Shown here one piece after another: positions 22,960 through 33,156 of a DNA stretch of 64,000 nt. A program made the position numbers and the translations under genes. This stretch comes from Magnaporthiopsis rhizophila. Taxonomy: Eukaryota; Ascomycota; Sordariomycetes; Magnaporthales; Magnaporthaceae. How positions within the stretch are numbered: position 1 is the first letter of the stretch; every line of letters begins with the position of its first letter. Under the pieces are notes generated by a model. It did no database searches. It was not told the origin of the DNA and saw only the letters and a list, made by a program, of their open reading frames with translations. Where the stretch lies: positions 1 to 64,000 of the forward strand of contig PYSS01000064.1 of the NCBI GenBank assembly GCA_003049465.1, in the 5' to 3' direction.

Positions 22960-25227
22960 ATGAAGCGCCTTGTTCTACTTCTCACGGCTGCACAGTCGGC
23001 TGCCACCCTTGGCCTCGTGCAGCCGACGCGACGACATCATCTTGGAAAGGGCTGTCCCTCGCGGCGCCTGGCCGAGAGGGCCGACGACAGCGACACAAGC
23101 CCAAGATTCGCTGGCACGGCCCTGCCCGAGTGGCTGACGGCTCCGGTGGGCCTCGATAAGCGAGCAACGACATGCATCAATGGCAACAACTTCTGCTTCA
23201 AAGACCCGAACCAGGCCTGCCGGCAGTGTGGCTCCTGCTGCGCCAATGGCAGATGCGCAACTAACTTTGGGAGCTGCTGTCCCGGCGATTCCAATATATG
23301 CGCCTACGGCTTTACCTGCTGTGCCAGCGGCGATGGCCCATCCAAATGCTGCTACGCCGGCACGTCCTTCTGCTGCCCCACGGCAAACGGCTGCTGTATG
23401 AACGGCCAGACCTGCGGCAAGAACGGGTGTGAAGGGACCGCGTGAGTTTTGTTCCAGGCGCATCACGAGCCTCGAGAGAGCAGAGGAGCTCGATAATGCT
23501 GACATGAAGCTTTGTCGTTGGGGGAAAACAGTGCTTTCATCGTGCAAAGTGTCACGACGACGACTACATTATACACAACCGACTTTACCACCACAACGAC
23601 CACAACTTCCACCACGTTTACCACCTTCTCGATAACATATATACAACTCCTGACCACCAACGTTACCGGCAGCGGCGCGGAAACCGCGACGTCTACAGTT
23701 TATGTGAAATCGACGAGGTTCGTCAAGCGCGCCGTTCCCGAGCTCGCTATCCCGACGGCTCCACCCGCCGCCACCGCCGCCGTACGAGCCCGCGGACCCG
23801 AGGCGCCGCCAGAGCCGCTGGCCTTGACCGCCGCACCGGCGTCTCCAGTGTCTGCCGCAATCCACGATGGGTTGGCGGCCATGGGGCTTCTGCAAAAGCG
23901 CGCAGTCACTTCTTTTATATATACCTATATATTTATATGGGTTGGCGTTCCGGGCACTGCAACCGTCACCAAGCTCATGGTCGTGCCGGCAACGAATGTC
24001 GCGACGTCGACGTCCACAGTCACAAACACCGTCTTTTCGGACGCCAAGGTCACCGTCACTGTGACGTCCACCATAACGATCGATGTAGAAGCTGCGGCTA
24101 CCAGGATGTCGAAGGTCCTCGAATCCACCATGCAGGTGAGGGTAGCCTCGGACCGGATGAAGCCTCCTGACCCTACCGCGACTATTACCGGGACCGGCCC
24201 GGCCCTGGGCGCGGGAGCGGCTGCGACGGACGCCCCAGGAGGGGACGGCCTTGACAGCGTCTCTCAGGGCACCGGCCCGGCCACGGATGGCAGCGGAGGT
24301 AGCGGCGGCGGTGGCAGCAGTGGCGGCATGATGGGAAATGGGACAATGGATAGTGCACCGCCTACTGAACCGCTGCCCGAACTCGGTGCGACCGCCAAAG
24401 CCTGGTAAGTTGAGCAACTGGAATGGATGCGCGGCTCCGCACACGATAGAGACTGACACACTCTGTCTTGCCCCAAACATAGGATCGGCGCTGGAGCGGC
24501 CGTGGCTGGTCTGGCCGTCTTGGGTCTTGCCTTGCTTCTCATCTTCAAGCGCCGCGACAACGGCACCGACGGCAGGAACCCCGTCATGCGAATGGTTTTC
24601 AAAAACCCCAAGTTGACACGCATGGAGGCCGGTCCGCCCTTTGATACCGGCAGCTCCATATTCGAGAATGTCCGCACCTGGACGCCGCCGATGCCACAAC
24701 CACCACCTCCTCCACCGCATACTCCTCCTCCTCCCCCTCCTCAGCCCCCTCTGCCCGCCCCGCCGCCACACACGAGCAGTCCGCGGATCTGGCCGTCATG
24801 GTTGACCGACGCGGCCGCGGGCGATGCTGCTGCTGCTGCGGCAACAACAACAGCAACAACGACAACAGCAACATTCGGCAGCCACGTGCGGCGCATCTCG
24901 GATGGCAGCGCCACCGTACGACAGTCGGCCTATTCCGTGTCAGACTACGGCCCTTCGTACGAACCCAGCATGGCCTCACCGGCTGCCGCCACCGCCGCCG
25001 CCAGGCTCCCCCCGGCGGACATGGGCCACTTGGGCCTGAGGCGGTGGACGGTGGAGATGGACTCGACCGAGTCGCTCCGTGAGTCGGAGCGCACGTTCGG
25101 CGCCGGCCCAGTCTACGACCCGGCGCGATACATCGAGATGGGGGCGAGGGACTCGCCGGGTCGCTCGAGGGAGCTGCTTGAGGTGGCGGGGCCGCCAGGG
25201 GCGGTGCTTGGTTCGTGTAGGAGGTGA
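22960..25227 (+). CDS. Cys-rich, Thr-rich single-pass surface protein with poly-Pro cytoplasmic tail
   Basis: Uncharacterised surface protein of 699 residues from exons 22960-23441, 23532-24404 and 24483-25227 (GTGAGT/ACAG and GTAAGT/ATAG, both phase 2). Order: signal peptide (MKRLVLLLTAAQSAATLG); Cys-rich module about residues 66-158 with paired cysteines (CRQCGSCCANGRC, GSCCPGDSNIC, FTCCASG, FCCPTANGCCMNGQTC), a spacing found in many fungal secreted proteins; a long Thr/Ser region with Thr-Thr-Thr runs and two hydrophobic patches (FIYTYIFIWVGVP); a Gly/Ser linker; a transmembrane helix (GAGAAVAGLAVLGLALLLIF) followed by KRRD; then a tail with PPPPPPHTPPPPPP. Adhesin or wall sensor is plausible, but no named domain is recognised. 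Confidence 0.72.
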
Positions 25228-25988
25228 TTGGGCCGTGTAGGGGAATTTGAGCTTGGGGACCGAAAAGTCACCACTTCTTTTGCATAGAGCTGGTTCTTAC
25301 ACATCGTCTATTCTTCTACTCGGCCTATTTTTATCCTTGTATATAGCAGAAACCCCAAGCATCTGGCTTGACCGATGTTGTAGGCGGTAGGTGCAAACTC
25401 AAAGCTCACTTCATTAAGTCCAGATCGTCGGGTCCTTAGTGTGCCTTTGCGCGACCCCCTGAATTGCACACGGGCCCCACCTTATCGGAATTGCAGACTC
25501 CCTCCTGCCAAGCCCACCGGAGACTTTCTAATCCCTATTCCTTCCCGTCGCATGTTTGATCCTCCGAACCCCAGCTGACAGACTCTGCTAGCCGCGCGAG
25601 CCGAACCTCATCTTTGCTTCGCAAACAGGCAGGCAGGCTCCCCGACTGCTTTCAAAAACAGATCACGTGATGACCAAAACACAAACACAGACACACACAC
25701 ACACACACCATAACACGGCGACTATTCCATAACCTACCCTCCATTGGCTGGCATGCACACCGCTCACATTAACCCTGGATCGGGGAAGGAGGGACAGGAC
25801 AAGACACAGAAGGAGCTCTGGGTGCTTTAGTCGAGTAACATCTGAATTCTTGGACTGCAGTACTTGTCTAACCTCCAGCAGCGTCGAGATGAAGGAATAT
25901 GGGTATCTTTTGAAAAGAAAAAGAAGAAAAAATCAATCAATAACTTTTTGTTCCCCCCCAGGTCGGAGCCCCAGCCCCTTGTTAATTC
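25228..25988. other. Intergenic between convergent genes
   Basis: Shared 3' region with DPH2. Contains a (CA)n microsatellite near 25689-25709 and an A-rich run (25916-25942). No gene supported. Confidence 0.5.
25689..25709 (+). repeat. (CA)n microsatellite
   Basis: An essentially perfect CA dinucleotide run of about ten units in intergenic DNA, preceded by imperfect ACACA blocks from 25679. Confidence 0.9.
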
Positions 25989-27704
25989 TCAGGAACGTTC
26001 ATCATCGCTGCCGACGGTGTACCCCCTGGCAACACCACTTCTCCCCTCCTCCACCGCCGCGCTCCGCTCCTCGGCGACAAAGTCGCTACCGAGACCGGTC
26101 CAGGTCCTCTGGGAGCGCAGAAACTCTGCCCCTGGGCTGACGACGCCGTTTATGGTGGCGACCTCGGCCTTTGGACGCAGCGCCAGTGCACTTGAGCCCG
26201 CGGTGGCGTCCGTCTGCTGGCTGCCTCTCGGCGACGCCCGCATCGGCCGGCTGCGGCTGACGAGCTTTCCTGTGCGCAAGTCGAACTCGGGCGGCGCTGA
26301 CTCGTCGTCATCATCATCATCATCCTCTCCCTCGTCTGCGTGGGCGGGCTCGTCGCCGTTTCTTGACGGCTCAGCTGCTGCTGCTTCCCTGACCTCGGGC
26401 CCAAATTTGACGCCTTCGGTCCCACCCCACCAGCGATCGCCCCATATCCTCTCGTCGTCCTTCATCAGGGCAATCTCCAGCTCGAAAGGCGTGATGGCGG
26501 CCCGGTAGAAGGACGCGTCGTCCTCGACCAGGCTGCTCTCCCAGCACCCGACCACGACCCAGCCGTCAATCTCGGCAAAGTTGGCCAGCTTTGCCGGGTT
26601 CAGCTTCCCCACCACGACGGTGTAGCTCTTCTTGCCGGCGGCGGCGATTTGTTTGCGGATGGCGTCCAGCGACGACATGTAGTTTGCGACGGACAGCGTG
26701 TTCACCAGGATGCCGATGATGCCCGCGGTCGACAGCGTCAGGAGCTTGGCGTAGCGCCGCCCGAGCAGGCGGCGGGTGAACTGGGCCACGGACGACGCGT
26801 CGGACAGGTGCGACGACGCGGGGTCGGCCGGGGCGGGCGTGGGGAAGATGTGCAGGGATTTGACCCGCGTCGAGAGGGCGAGGAGTAAGGACGTCGGGGG
26901 TGAGGATATGTGAAAGACGTCGTATTGGCTGAGGTCGATTCCTAAGGACCCCTCGCGGCCGTCGTCCAGGGTGGTGCCGTGGGCATCCAGCAGCGTCCTG
27001 TTGGGGAGCTTCCCCGTGGGATTGTGGATGACGGACGTCGACAGGGCGTTCATGTAGCCGCGCTCCTTGAGACAGGGGAAAAGAGATGGCAGGTGGTCCT
27101 GGTACGTCACGTCGGCCACCAGAACGACCTTGCTCTCCTTATCGGGGAACTCCTTCTCAAATGCGTCCAAGACGGCGTCGTGGTCCAGGCGGTGCTTGGT
27201 GAATATGTGTATGACGGGCAGCCTCGAGGTTGGAGACAGACACGAGCGGCCGTAGTGCACGACCACGTCGGCGTCGACATGCTCGGCCGCGATCTCGTCG
27301 ACGCAACAGGCGCTGTACGACGTGTCCGCGAGGATATATATCCTCTCCTCTTCTGCCACCGTCGCATCCCGAGCCGCCGATCCGTCGGCTTCTCCCTGGC
27401 TGACAGCAGCCTCGGCCGAAGAGTTGGCGCTGGAACGCCGCAGGACAGCCAGTGCGTCCTTGAGGAGCGCAACCACAGCAGGGGCGTCCCGGAGCATGTG
27501 GTCGGGGAACTGGAGGGCGACGCGGCGGCGGCGGCCATTGTGGATGTCGCGCGCAGTCCGCTCGACCTCGTAGACTGCTATGAGGTCCTCGGCCGTCGAG
27601 CGCTCCTCCTGGCCGGTGTCCTTGGGCGCGGCATCGCCGACGTGCTCGAAGAGGTGCTCGGCCGAGGTCGAAAGCGCCGGGGGTGCAGTCGGCTGGTCGG
27701 CCAT
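25989..27704 (-). CDS. DPH2: Diphthamide biosynthesis protein 2
   Basis: Partner of Dph1 in the Fe-S enzyme that moves the 3-amino-3-carboxypropyl group of S-adenosylmethionine to a His of elongation factor 2, the first step of diphthamide formation. Single exon from ATG 27704, 571 residues. Seen: RRVALQFPDHMLRDA, the Cys-bearing motif ADTSYSACCVDE (Cys133/134) with HYGRSC (Cys155) after it, DVTYQDHLPS, and VVVGCWESSLVED with a C-terminal Cys. The long acidic run EGEDDDDDDDES and the C-terminal SQRTWTGLGSDF are typical of fungal Dph2. The upstream neighbour on the same strand is the permease; the 0.64 kb gap allows separate promoters. Confidence 0.94.
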   Translation of the reverse strand: MADQPTAPPALSTSAEHLFEHVGDAAPKDTGQEERSTAEDLIAVYEVERTARDIHNGRRRRVALQFPDHMLRDAPAVVALLKDALAVLRRSSANSSAEAAVSQGEADGSAARDATVAEEERIYILADTSYSACCVDEIAAEHVDADVVVHYGRSCLSPTSRLPVIHIFTKHRLDHDAVLDAFEKEFPDKESKVVLVADVTYQDHLPSLFPCLKERGYMNALSTSVIHNPTGKLPNRTLLDAHGTTLDDGREGSLGIDLSQYDVFHISSPPTSLLLALSTRVKSLHIFPTPAPADPASSHLSDASSVAQFTRRLLGRRYAKLLTLSTAGIIGILVNTLSVANYMSSLDAIRKQIAAAGKKSYTVVVGKLNPAKLANFAEIDGWVVVGCWESSLVEDDASFYRAAITPFELEIALMKDDERIWGDRWWGGTEGVKFGPEVREAAAAEPSRNGDEPAHADEGEDDDDDDDESAPPEFDLRTGKLVSRSRPMRASPRGSQQTDATAGSSALALRPKAEVATINGVVSPGAEFLRSQRTWTGLGSDFVAEERSAAVEEGRSGVARGYTVGSDDERS

Positions 27705-28339
27705 GGTTCTGGAGGGCCGGAAAGAGGGCCGAAATAGTAACCTGTCCCTCGGGTAATCAAATCCCCTGGATATCCCAACGGCCGGGAAATCTTTGAGCGG
27801 TTCTAAGCTATGGTGGGGTACTAAAATGCGCGCCAGTGAAAATCAATCGCTGATTTATCGCGGGGTAGCTTCTGTTGGCGCCTGACGTAATGGTGCCGCA
27901 GTGGCCCCCCGGTTTGGGTCCAGGGTCTCGTCAGGAAGCAAAAGGCTCATTGTCGGACGGCCCTGCAGGATCGGGTAGACGGGTGGTGCGTTGGGCCGAA
28001 CATTAAAATTTTGACCATACTGACTGCGACCGTCCAGTCATTGCTAGCCTCACCACGCGCGCTCGAGGCATCTTGTAATACCTCTTGATACTAGGATTTC
28101 CTTTCTCGTCGTGATACCATTGGAGGCACCTATTGATCGCTCGTAATGGCCAGAACGGCAGGCCTTGGCAAGTGGAACAGAAAACTACAATAGTTAACAG
28201 AGCATATAAAAACAGGGATGCATATTTTCATCTTTATATACAGACAAATAGCCGTAGGATACAGTACAACGGGATACCGCGTAACGCTTGGTGACGCCAA
28301 ACCCAAGGACACCCAAGAAAAAGCAATAAACGCCGACTT
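27705..28339. other. Intergenic, DPH2 promoter and permease 3' end
   Basis: Both flanking genes are on the minus strand, so this holds the DPH2 promoter and the permease terminator. The right half is A/T-rich. No gene seen. Confidence 0.5.
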
Positions 28340-30238
28340 TCAGTTGAAAAGGAAAGCAAAAGCCTTTCCGTACCAAGTAGTCGGCGTCTCGTCCGGCCAC
28401 TCGATCCCGTCGAGGTCCTTGCGGCCAGTGAGTAGGTCGGCCTCGTGAGGCTTGACGAAGGGCGCGCGGGTCCAGAGCTTGTGGCCGGCGTAAAGCACGG
28501 CGAACAGAATGAGACTGATGTAGGCGACAAAGAAATTGGACGTGTCCCAGGGCATGAAGGAAGTGAAGCCCTGCGTCAGGATGATGATCAAGTTGAAGAT
28601 GACGCCGTACCACGTGAACCAGACGCCGAACGGGGACTGGTAAGGCAGGCTGTCGCGGGACATGCCCTGCGCCTCGAGGGCACGCACGAAGGCGATGTGC
28701 GAGACGCCAATGGACGTCCACGAGATGAAGCCGGCCACACCCGAGATCTGTATTGCGCAAAATTAGATTCCTTTCTCCCAGAAAAAGAATGAAAGTCATG
28801 TTTCAAAGAGAGGGAGCGTCAACTCACGTTCATTAGCCATTCAAACACCTCCTTGGCAGACTCCGTCACGTTCATGAAGCCCAGAAGACCAAAGGCGGCA
28901 GTAAAGCAGACAGCATAGTACGGGACGCCCTTGATGGTTGTGCGCATCAAGAAGGCGGGGGCGAGGCGCTCCTGGGCAAGACCGACGAGGATACGCGAGC
29001 CCGAGTAGACGTTGGAGTTGGCGGCGCTCAGGACGACTGTCAGGAGCACCGCGTTGATGATGTGCGGCAGCACCTGGACGCCGGCGAGGTCGGCGGCGAT
29101 GACGAACGGGGAGGCGTTTGCCGTCTTGTCATCGTTCTCGTTTGCCAGGCGTTCGTTGTTGTAGGGGACCACTGCCGCAGGGGGATTGGTTTTTAGTCTC
29201 GGGGTTTATGGCAGATGACACAAGAAAACGGATTGGAAAAATAAGGAAACTTACGTAGACCAATAAAGAAGACGGTCAGAACAAAAAAGATGAGAATACG
29301 CCAAAAGGTCTTGCGGATGGCGGCAGGGACCGTTTTGCGGGGGTTGGCCGTCTCGCCTGCGGCGATGCCGACCAGCTCGGTGCCCTGGTACGAAAATCCG
29401 GCCTGGATAAGAACAGCCCAGAAGCCAACAAACTTGGCGAGGTTGTCGTTGTCCGTCACGAGATAAGGGGCGAAGGCGCCGGGATCCTTCCACGTGTTGA
29501 AGCCCAGATAGCCATGCTGTCCTGCGCCGGCGTCGATGCTGAACAGGGCAAAGTTAGCCAGAAGGTCAGACGTTTGAGTTATTCATGTGTGTTGCGGGGT
29601 CTTGCTTACCAGATACCGAACAAGATGAAGCCGATCACGGTCACAACCTTGATCAGAGCCAGCCAGAACTCAACCTCGCCGTAAAAGTTGACTGGCAGAA
29701 AGTTGAGGACGGTGATGGCGACCCAGAAGACGGCAACAAAAATGCTCAGGTTGGCCTCGGGGGCCCAGTACTGGATGATAAGGCCGCTTACGGTGACCTC
29801 GAGGGCGAAGGTGATGGCCCACGAGAACCAGTAGATCCAGCCCATGGCGAAACCCAAGCTCCTGTCGACGAAGCGGCCGGCGTAGACGGTAAAGCCGCCC
29901 GAGACGGGCAGATACGTGGCCATCTCGGCGAGGGCGACCATGACGCTGTAAACCAGGGTGCCGACGAAGGCGTAGGCGATCAGGGCGCCGGCGGGGCCGG
30001 CCTTGTTGATGGCGCCGCCGGAGCCGATGAAGAGACCCGTGCCGATTGTGCCGCCGAGGGCGATCATCTGCAGGTGGCGCGACTGCAGGCTTCGCTTGAG
30101 CTGGGCCGTCGAGCCCTGCTCCACCGACTGCTTCTCTACATCGTGGGCGGCGCCGTCGTCGGACCCGGAGGCCTTGGATATCGGCACGGCCGCTATGGCG
30201 TCATCGGCGCCGTTATCCCCTGGTGGTGGTGCGCCCAT
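28340..30238 (-). CDS. Amino-acid permease, AAT family (APC superfamily)
   Basis: Plasma-membrane proton/amino-acid symporter; substrate cannot be told from sequence. Exons (minus) 30238-29610, 29538-29255, 29171-28828, 28747-28340 give 554 residues. Introns (71, 83 and 80 bases) restore FGI-C-IDAGAG, FFIGL-L-VPYNN and WLMN-ISGVAGFISW. About 12 transmembrane helices; the TM1 signature is MIALGGTIGTGLFIGSG, then VALAEMATYLPVSGGFTVYA and the later GTELVGIAAGETANPRKTVP, all hallmark AAT positions. The C-terminus ends soon after an aromatic YGKAFAF. The gene looks intact. Confidence 0.95.
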
Positions 30239-32483
30239 TATGAAAAGGATCCTAGTCTGGCGTCTTGTGGCTGCTCGGTCTCACGCGCGCGGGGTAGAAG
30301 AAGCACGGGGAAGGAGGAGGAGAACGCCGATGAGATCCAGACGGCGCGCCAGAGTCTGGCTTATGGGGCAGACAGACCACACCGGAAAACAGTCTGGTCC
30401 TTGCGGAGCGGGCGCGCGCGCATGGGGGTAGTTACTATAATTTAAGGGGCACCACGAGCTCGGCCGAACCCCCCAGTGGAACCATCATGTTGCCATCGAG
30501 TCATCGAGCCGGCGCAGGAGAAATTTGCCAAATTTTTTTCTGCTGCTCGGGGATTCGTTTCCTATCTCGAACCCACTGCGACACCACCCACCACGCGACC
30601 CTGTGGGCCTTCGGTTGACGCTCCAGGCCTAATCGGGTCGCCCGCCGCAGGCACGACCTTGTCCAGCGCCGGGGACGCCGTCAGCCAGTTGCAACGTCCG
30701 TGTTGTGGCCGGTTCTGGTGGTGTCGTCTCTTTGAAGCCAAGTCGGCTCTTGTCGGGCCAACCCGGAGTTGTTCAGCACCTGGGCGCTTGGCGCGGCGTA
30801 ACCAAATCTTCTGTGCGTACCTTAATTCCACGCGAGGCCGGCGGGAACGAAGAGCGCAACGACGAACAACCCGCGGAAAACCATATCTCCCGTTGGCATT
30901 ACGTGTGACGGTGGAGTTCAATCTGCTCAGCTCAGATCGCGTCTGCTCTTTTCCTCTCCACGTAAATGCGGCTATCGGATCAATATCGAGCCCTTGCCAC
31001 CAGGCCCATGTTATGCATAATGGGTTGACCTTATCTATCCAGTCCGAGAAATCTAGTCCGACGGGAGAGCAAGCACTGACTTTGATTGTCAGCATCAAAT
31101 CCCGTCCCCATCACCCACGTCACCCTGCACGGAGCCCATCAGCCCAGGCGGCGGGGTTGTTGCGTGACAGGAATTTTCCAGGCCCTGCGCTCGGATCGAC
31201 TCTATGTTTTTATTCCAATGTCGCCATTCACGATCCGGGATTCCTTGCCTCCGCTTTACCTGACACAGCAAATCGTGGCCACAAAGGGTCAATATGGAGG
31301 TTTTCCATAACAGCCAATGCGCCGATGACCGCCAAATGAACCTGTATATACCGAATTGCAGTTGGTAAGAGCCATCGGTGTCTTGTGCGACCAAGCGCTA
31401 GCCAGGGATGCTATCTCTACATCGCCGACGTCACAACGCCATCTTGATCCCAATCTCGCGGGCAAACGGTCAACCATTGACTCGCTCCATCGTCCCGAGC
31501 TACCTACCTAGTCGCATCCGTCAAGATGCCGAGCCTCACGCCTTTCGACGTCTTGTCCAAGTCCTTCCAAAGGTCTGGATCCTTATCTTGAATCCTTGCC
31601 CTGCATCTTCGAGCGATCGCCTGCACTCGTGGGGACTTTGGACCCTGATTCCCGTTTTGGAACGATAAACAGGAATCCATGGGATGATGTTTGTGTCGCT
31701 CGGACGGGCTCGCGTGTGCCCGGCGACTGACGGCAGAATCGGCGCTTTGACCTGCCCGGTTGGAGTCGACCCAGGTTTTGACCTACCTCGTCTGGTAGAG
31801 CTGGGTCGGTCGTTACTCGACAAAGCTGGTGGTGGGTGGGCCCCTACACCGGCTTCGATCCCTTACGGGGAAGTAAATGACGCATTGGATGCCAAATTGG
31901 CGGGTGTTGAGGATTTGTATGCAGTTCGCAGTATGCAATAACAGTGTAATGTTAAGAATGTGTAGGTTGAGTAAGGGCGTAAAATTAAAATAAAAATGAG
32001 AAAGGAGAAGAGTTGTTGTTTGGGAGAAAGGGACTAGGCTTTGGAGGAGGAAGTAGCTTAGTTGAAACGGCAACCGGCGACTTCTCAAGGAATTTATCGC
32101 CGGTGCCTAACGCGATATGCGCACACAACGACCCGGTACCTAACTGCAGCCGAAAAAGGGCCCTGGAAATGGTACGAAAAGAAAAACAATAGCTCCGGAG
32201 ATGTCGAACGAGGGTTGTAAAAATTCAACTCCTCGTTGACATGATCAAAAGTGTGTCTCGGTATTCATCCACGATCCTGTGTTGCCAACCGGCAAATTCC
32301 CGCGCTTTATAGGCTGGCGAGAGGGAACTGGAACGAACGACATGGCTCGCTCGCTCGTTCGCACGCCTTTTGTCGTCTAGATTTCGATAAAGTTGCACCA
32401 CACTATTTGGGTCCCAGTCCCCGTAACCCAGCGTCTTTTAAATACCTAAGGCACCGACCTAGGTATCAACCTGATAGTAAAAT
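30239..32483. other. 2.2 kb intergenic spacer before the accessory island
   Basis: A 287-codon plus-strand frame (30476-31339) starts with GTG, lacks domain-like composition and is not called. A/T-rich sequence from about 31900 to 32060. I see no repeat or RNA gene. It separates the housekeeping arm from the HET/ankyrin island. Confidence 0.45.
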
Positions 32484-33122
32484 CTATCTGAGCCGGAAAA
32501 ACCTGTACTGCCACCGCGGCCTTGGCACCTCCTCCGCCTCGCCCCGCCGCTTCTTCGGGTAGTACACGTACCCGATCCCCACCCTCTCGGAAACCCCGCC
32601 GTCCTCCGGCCGCGTGACCAGGCCCAAGAGCAGCGACACAGAGTCGGGCGGCTTGGTGATGGTGTCGGCGGCGATGACGGCGACGAGCTCGTCTACTTGT
32701 TGTTGTTGTTGTTGGTGAGCAGCATCGGGCCGGTCGAACCGAAACTCCCCGCGGACCTGCGAGGAGGTCCCCGGCACGTCCAGGGACAGGGTCGCGTGTT
32801 CTTCCCCGGTGGACCTGCTGGTGGCGGCCGGGCCGGAGAAGCGGAAGCCCTCGCCGTCGCGCGACAGATAGGGCGCAAAAAAGCCTAGCTCGCCGCGGCC
32901 GAGGGGCGGCGTAACGGCCACTCTGGGAATGGACGACGAAAGGGGTTCGAATTGTTGGAGGAGCAAATAATCGGCATCTATCCCTGCGTGGTCTCTCAGG
33001 TAGCGTTTCGCCTCAAGGGGAACAGAGGACAACAAGCTGCTCGTCCGAGTTCGCGGGGAAATCATTCCCGGACCCGGACCTGGGCTCTCTCGTGTTCGTA
33101 CTAGGGCCCGAGCCGTTATTTT

Positions 33123-33156
<34 letters not shown>

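Noticed and set aside
23569..24771. 400-codon minus-strand frame over the Cys-rich surface gene
   Set aside because: Arg/Gly-rich antisense product without family resemblance; the plus strand has signal peptide, helix and matched splice sites.
29585..30445. 286-codon plus-strand frame over the permease first exon
   Set aside because: Asp/Gly-rich antisense shadow of the transmembrane coding exon.
30476..31339. 287-codon plus-strand frame in the 2.2 kb spacer
   Set aside because: Starts with GTG, has no early ATG, and reads as mixed low-information sequence.
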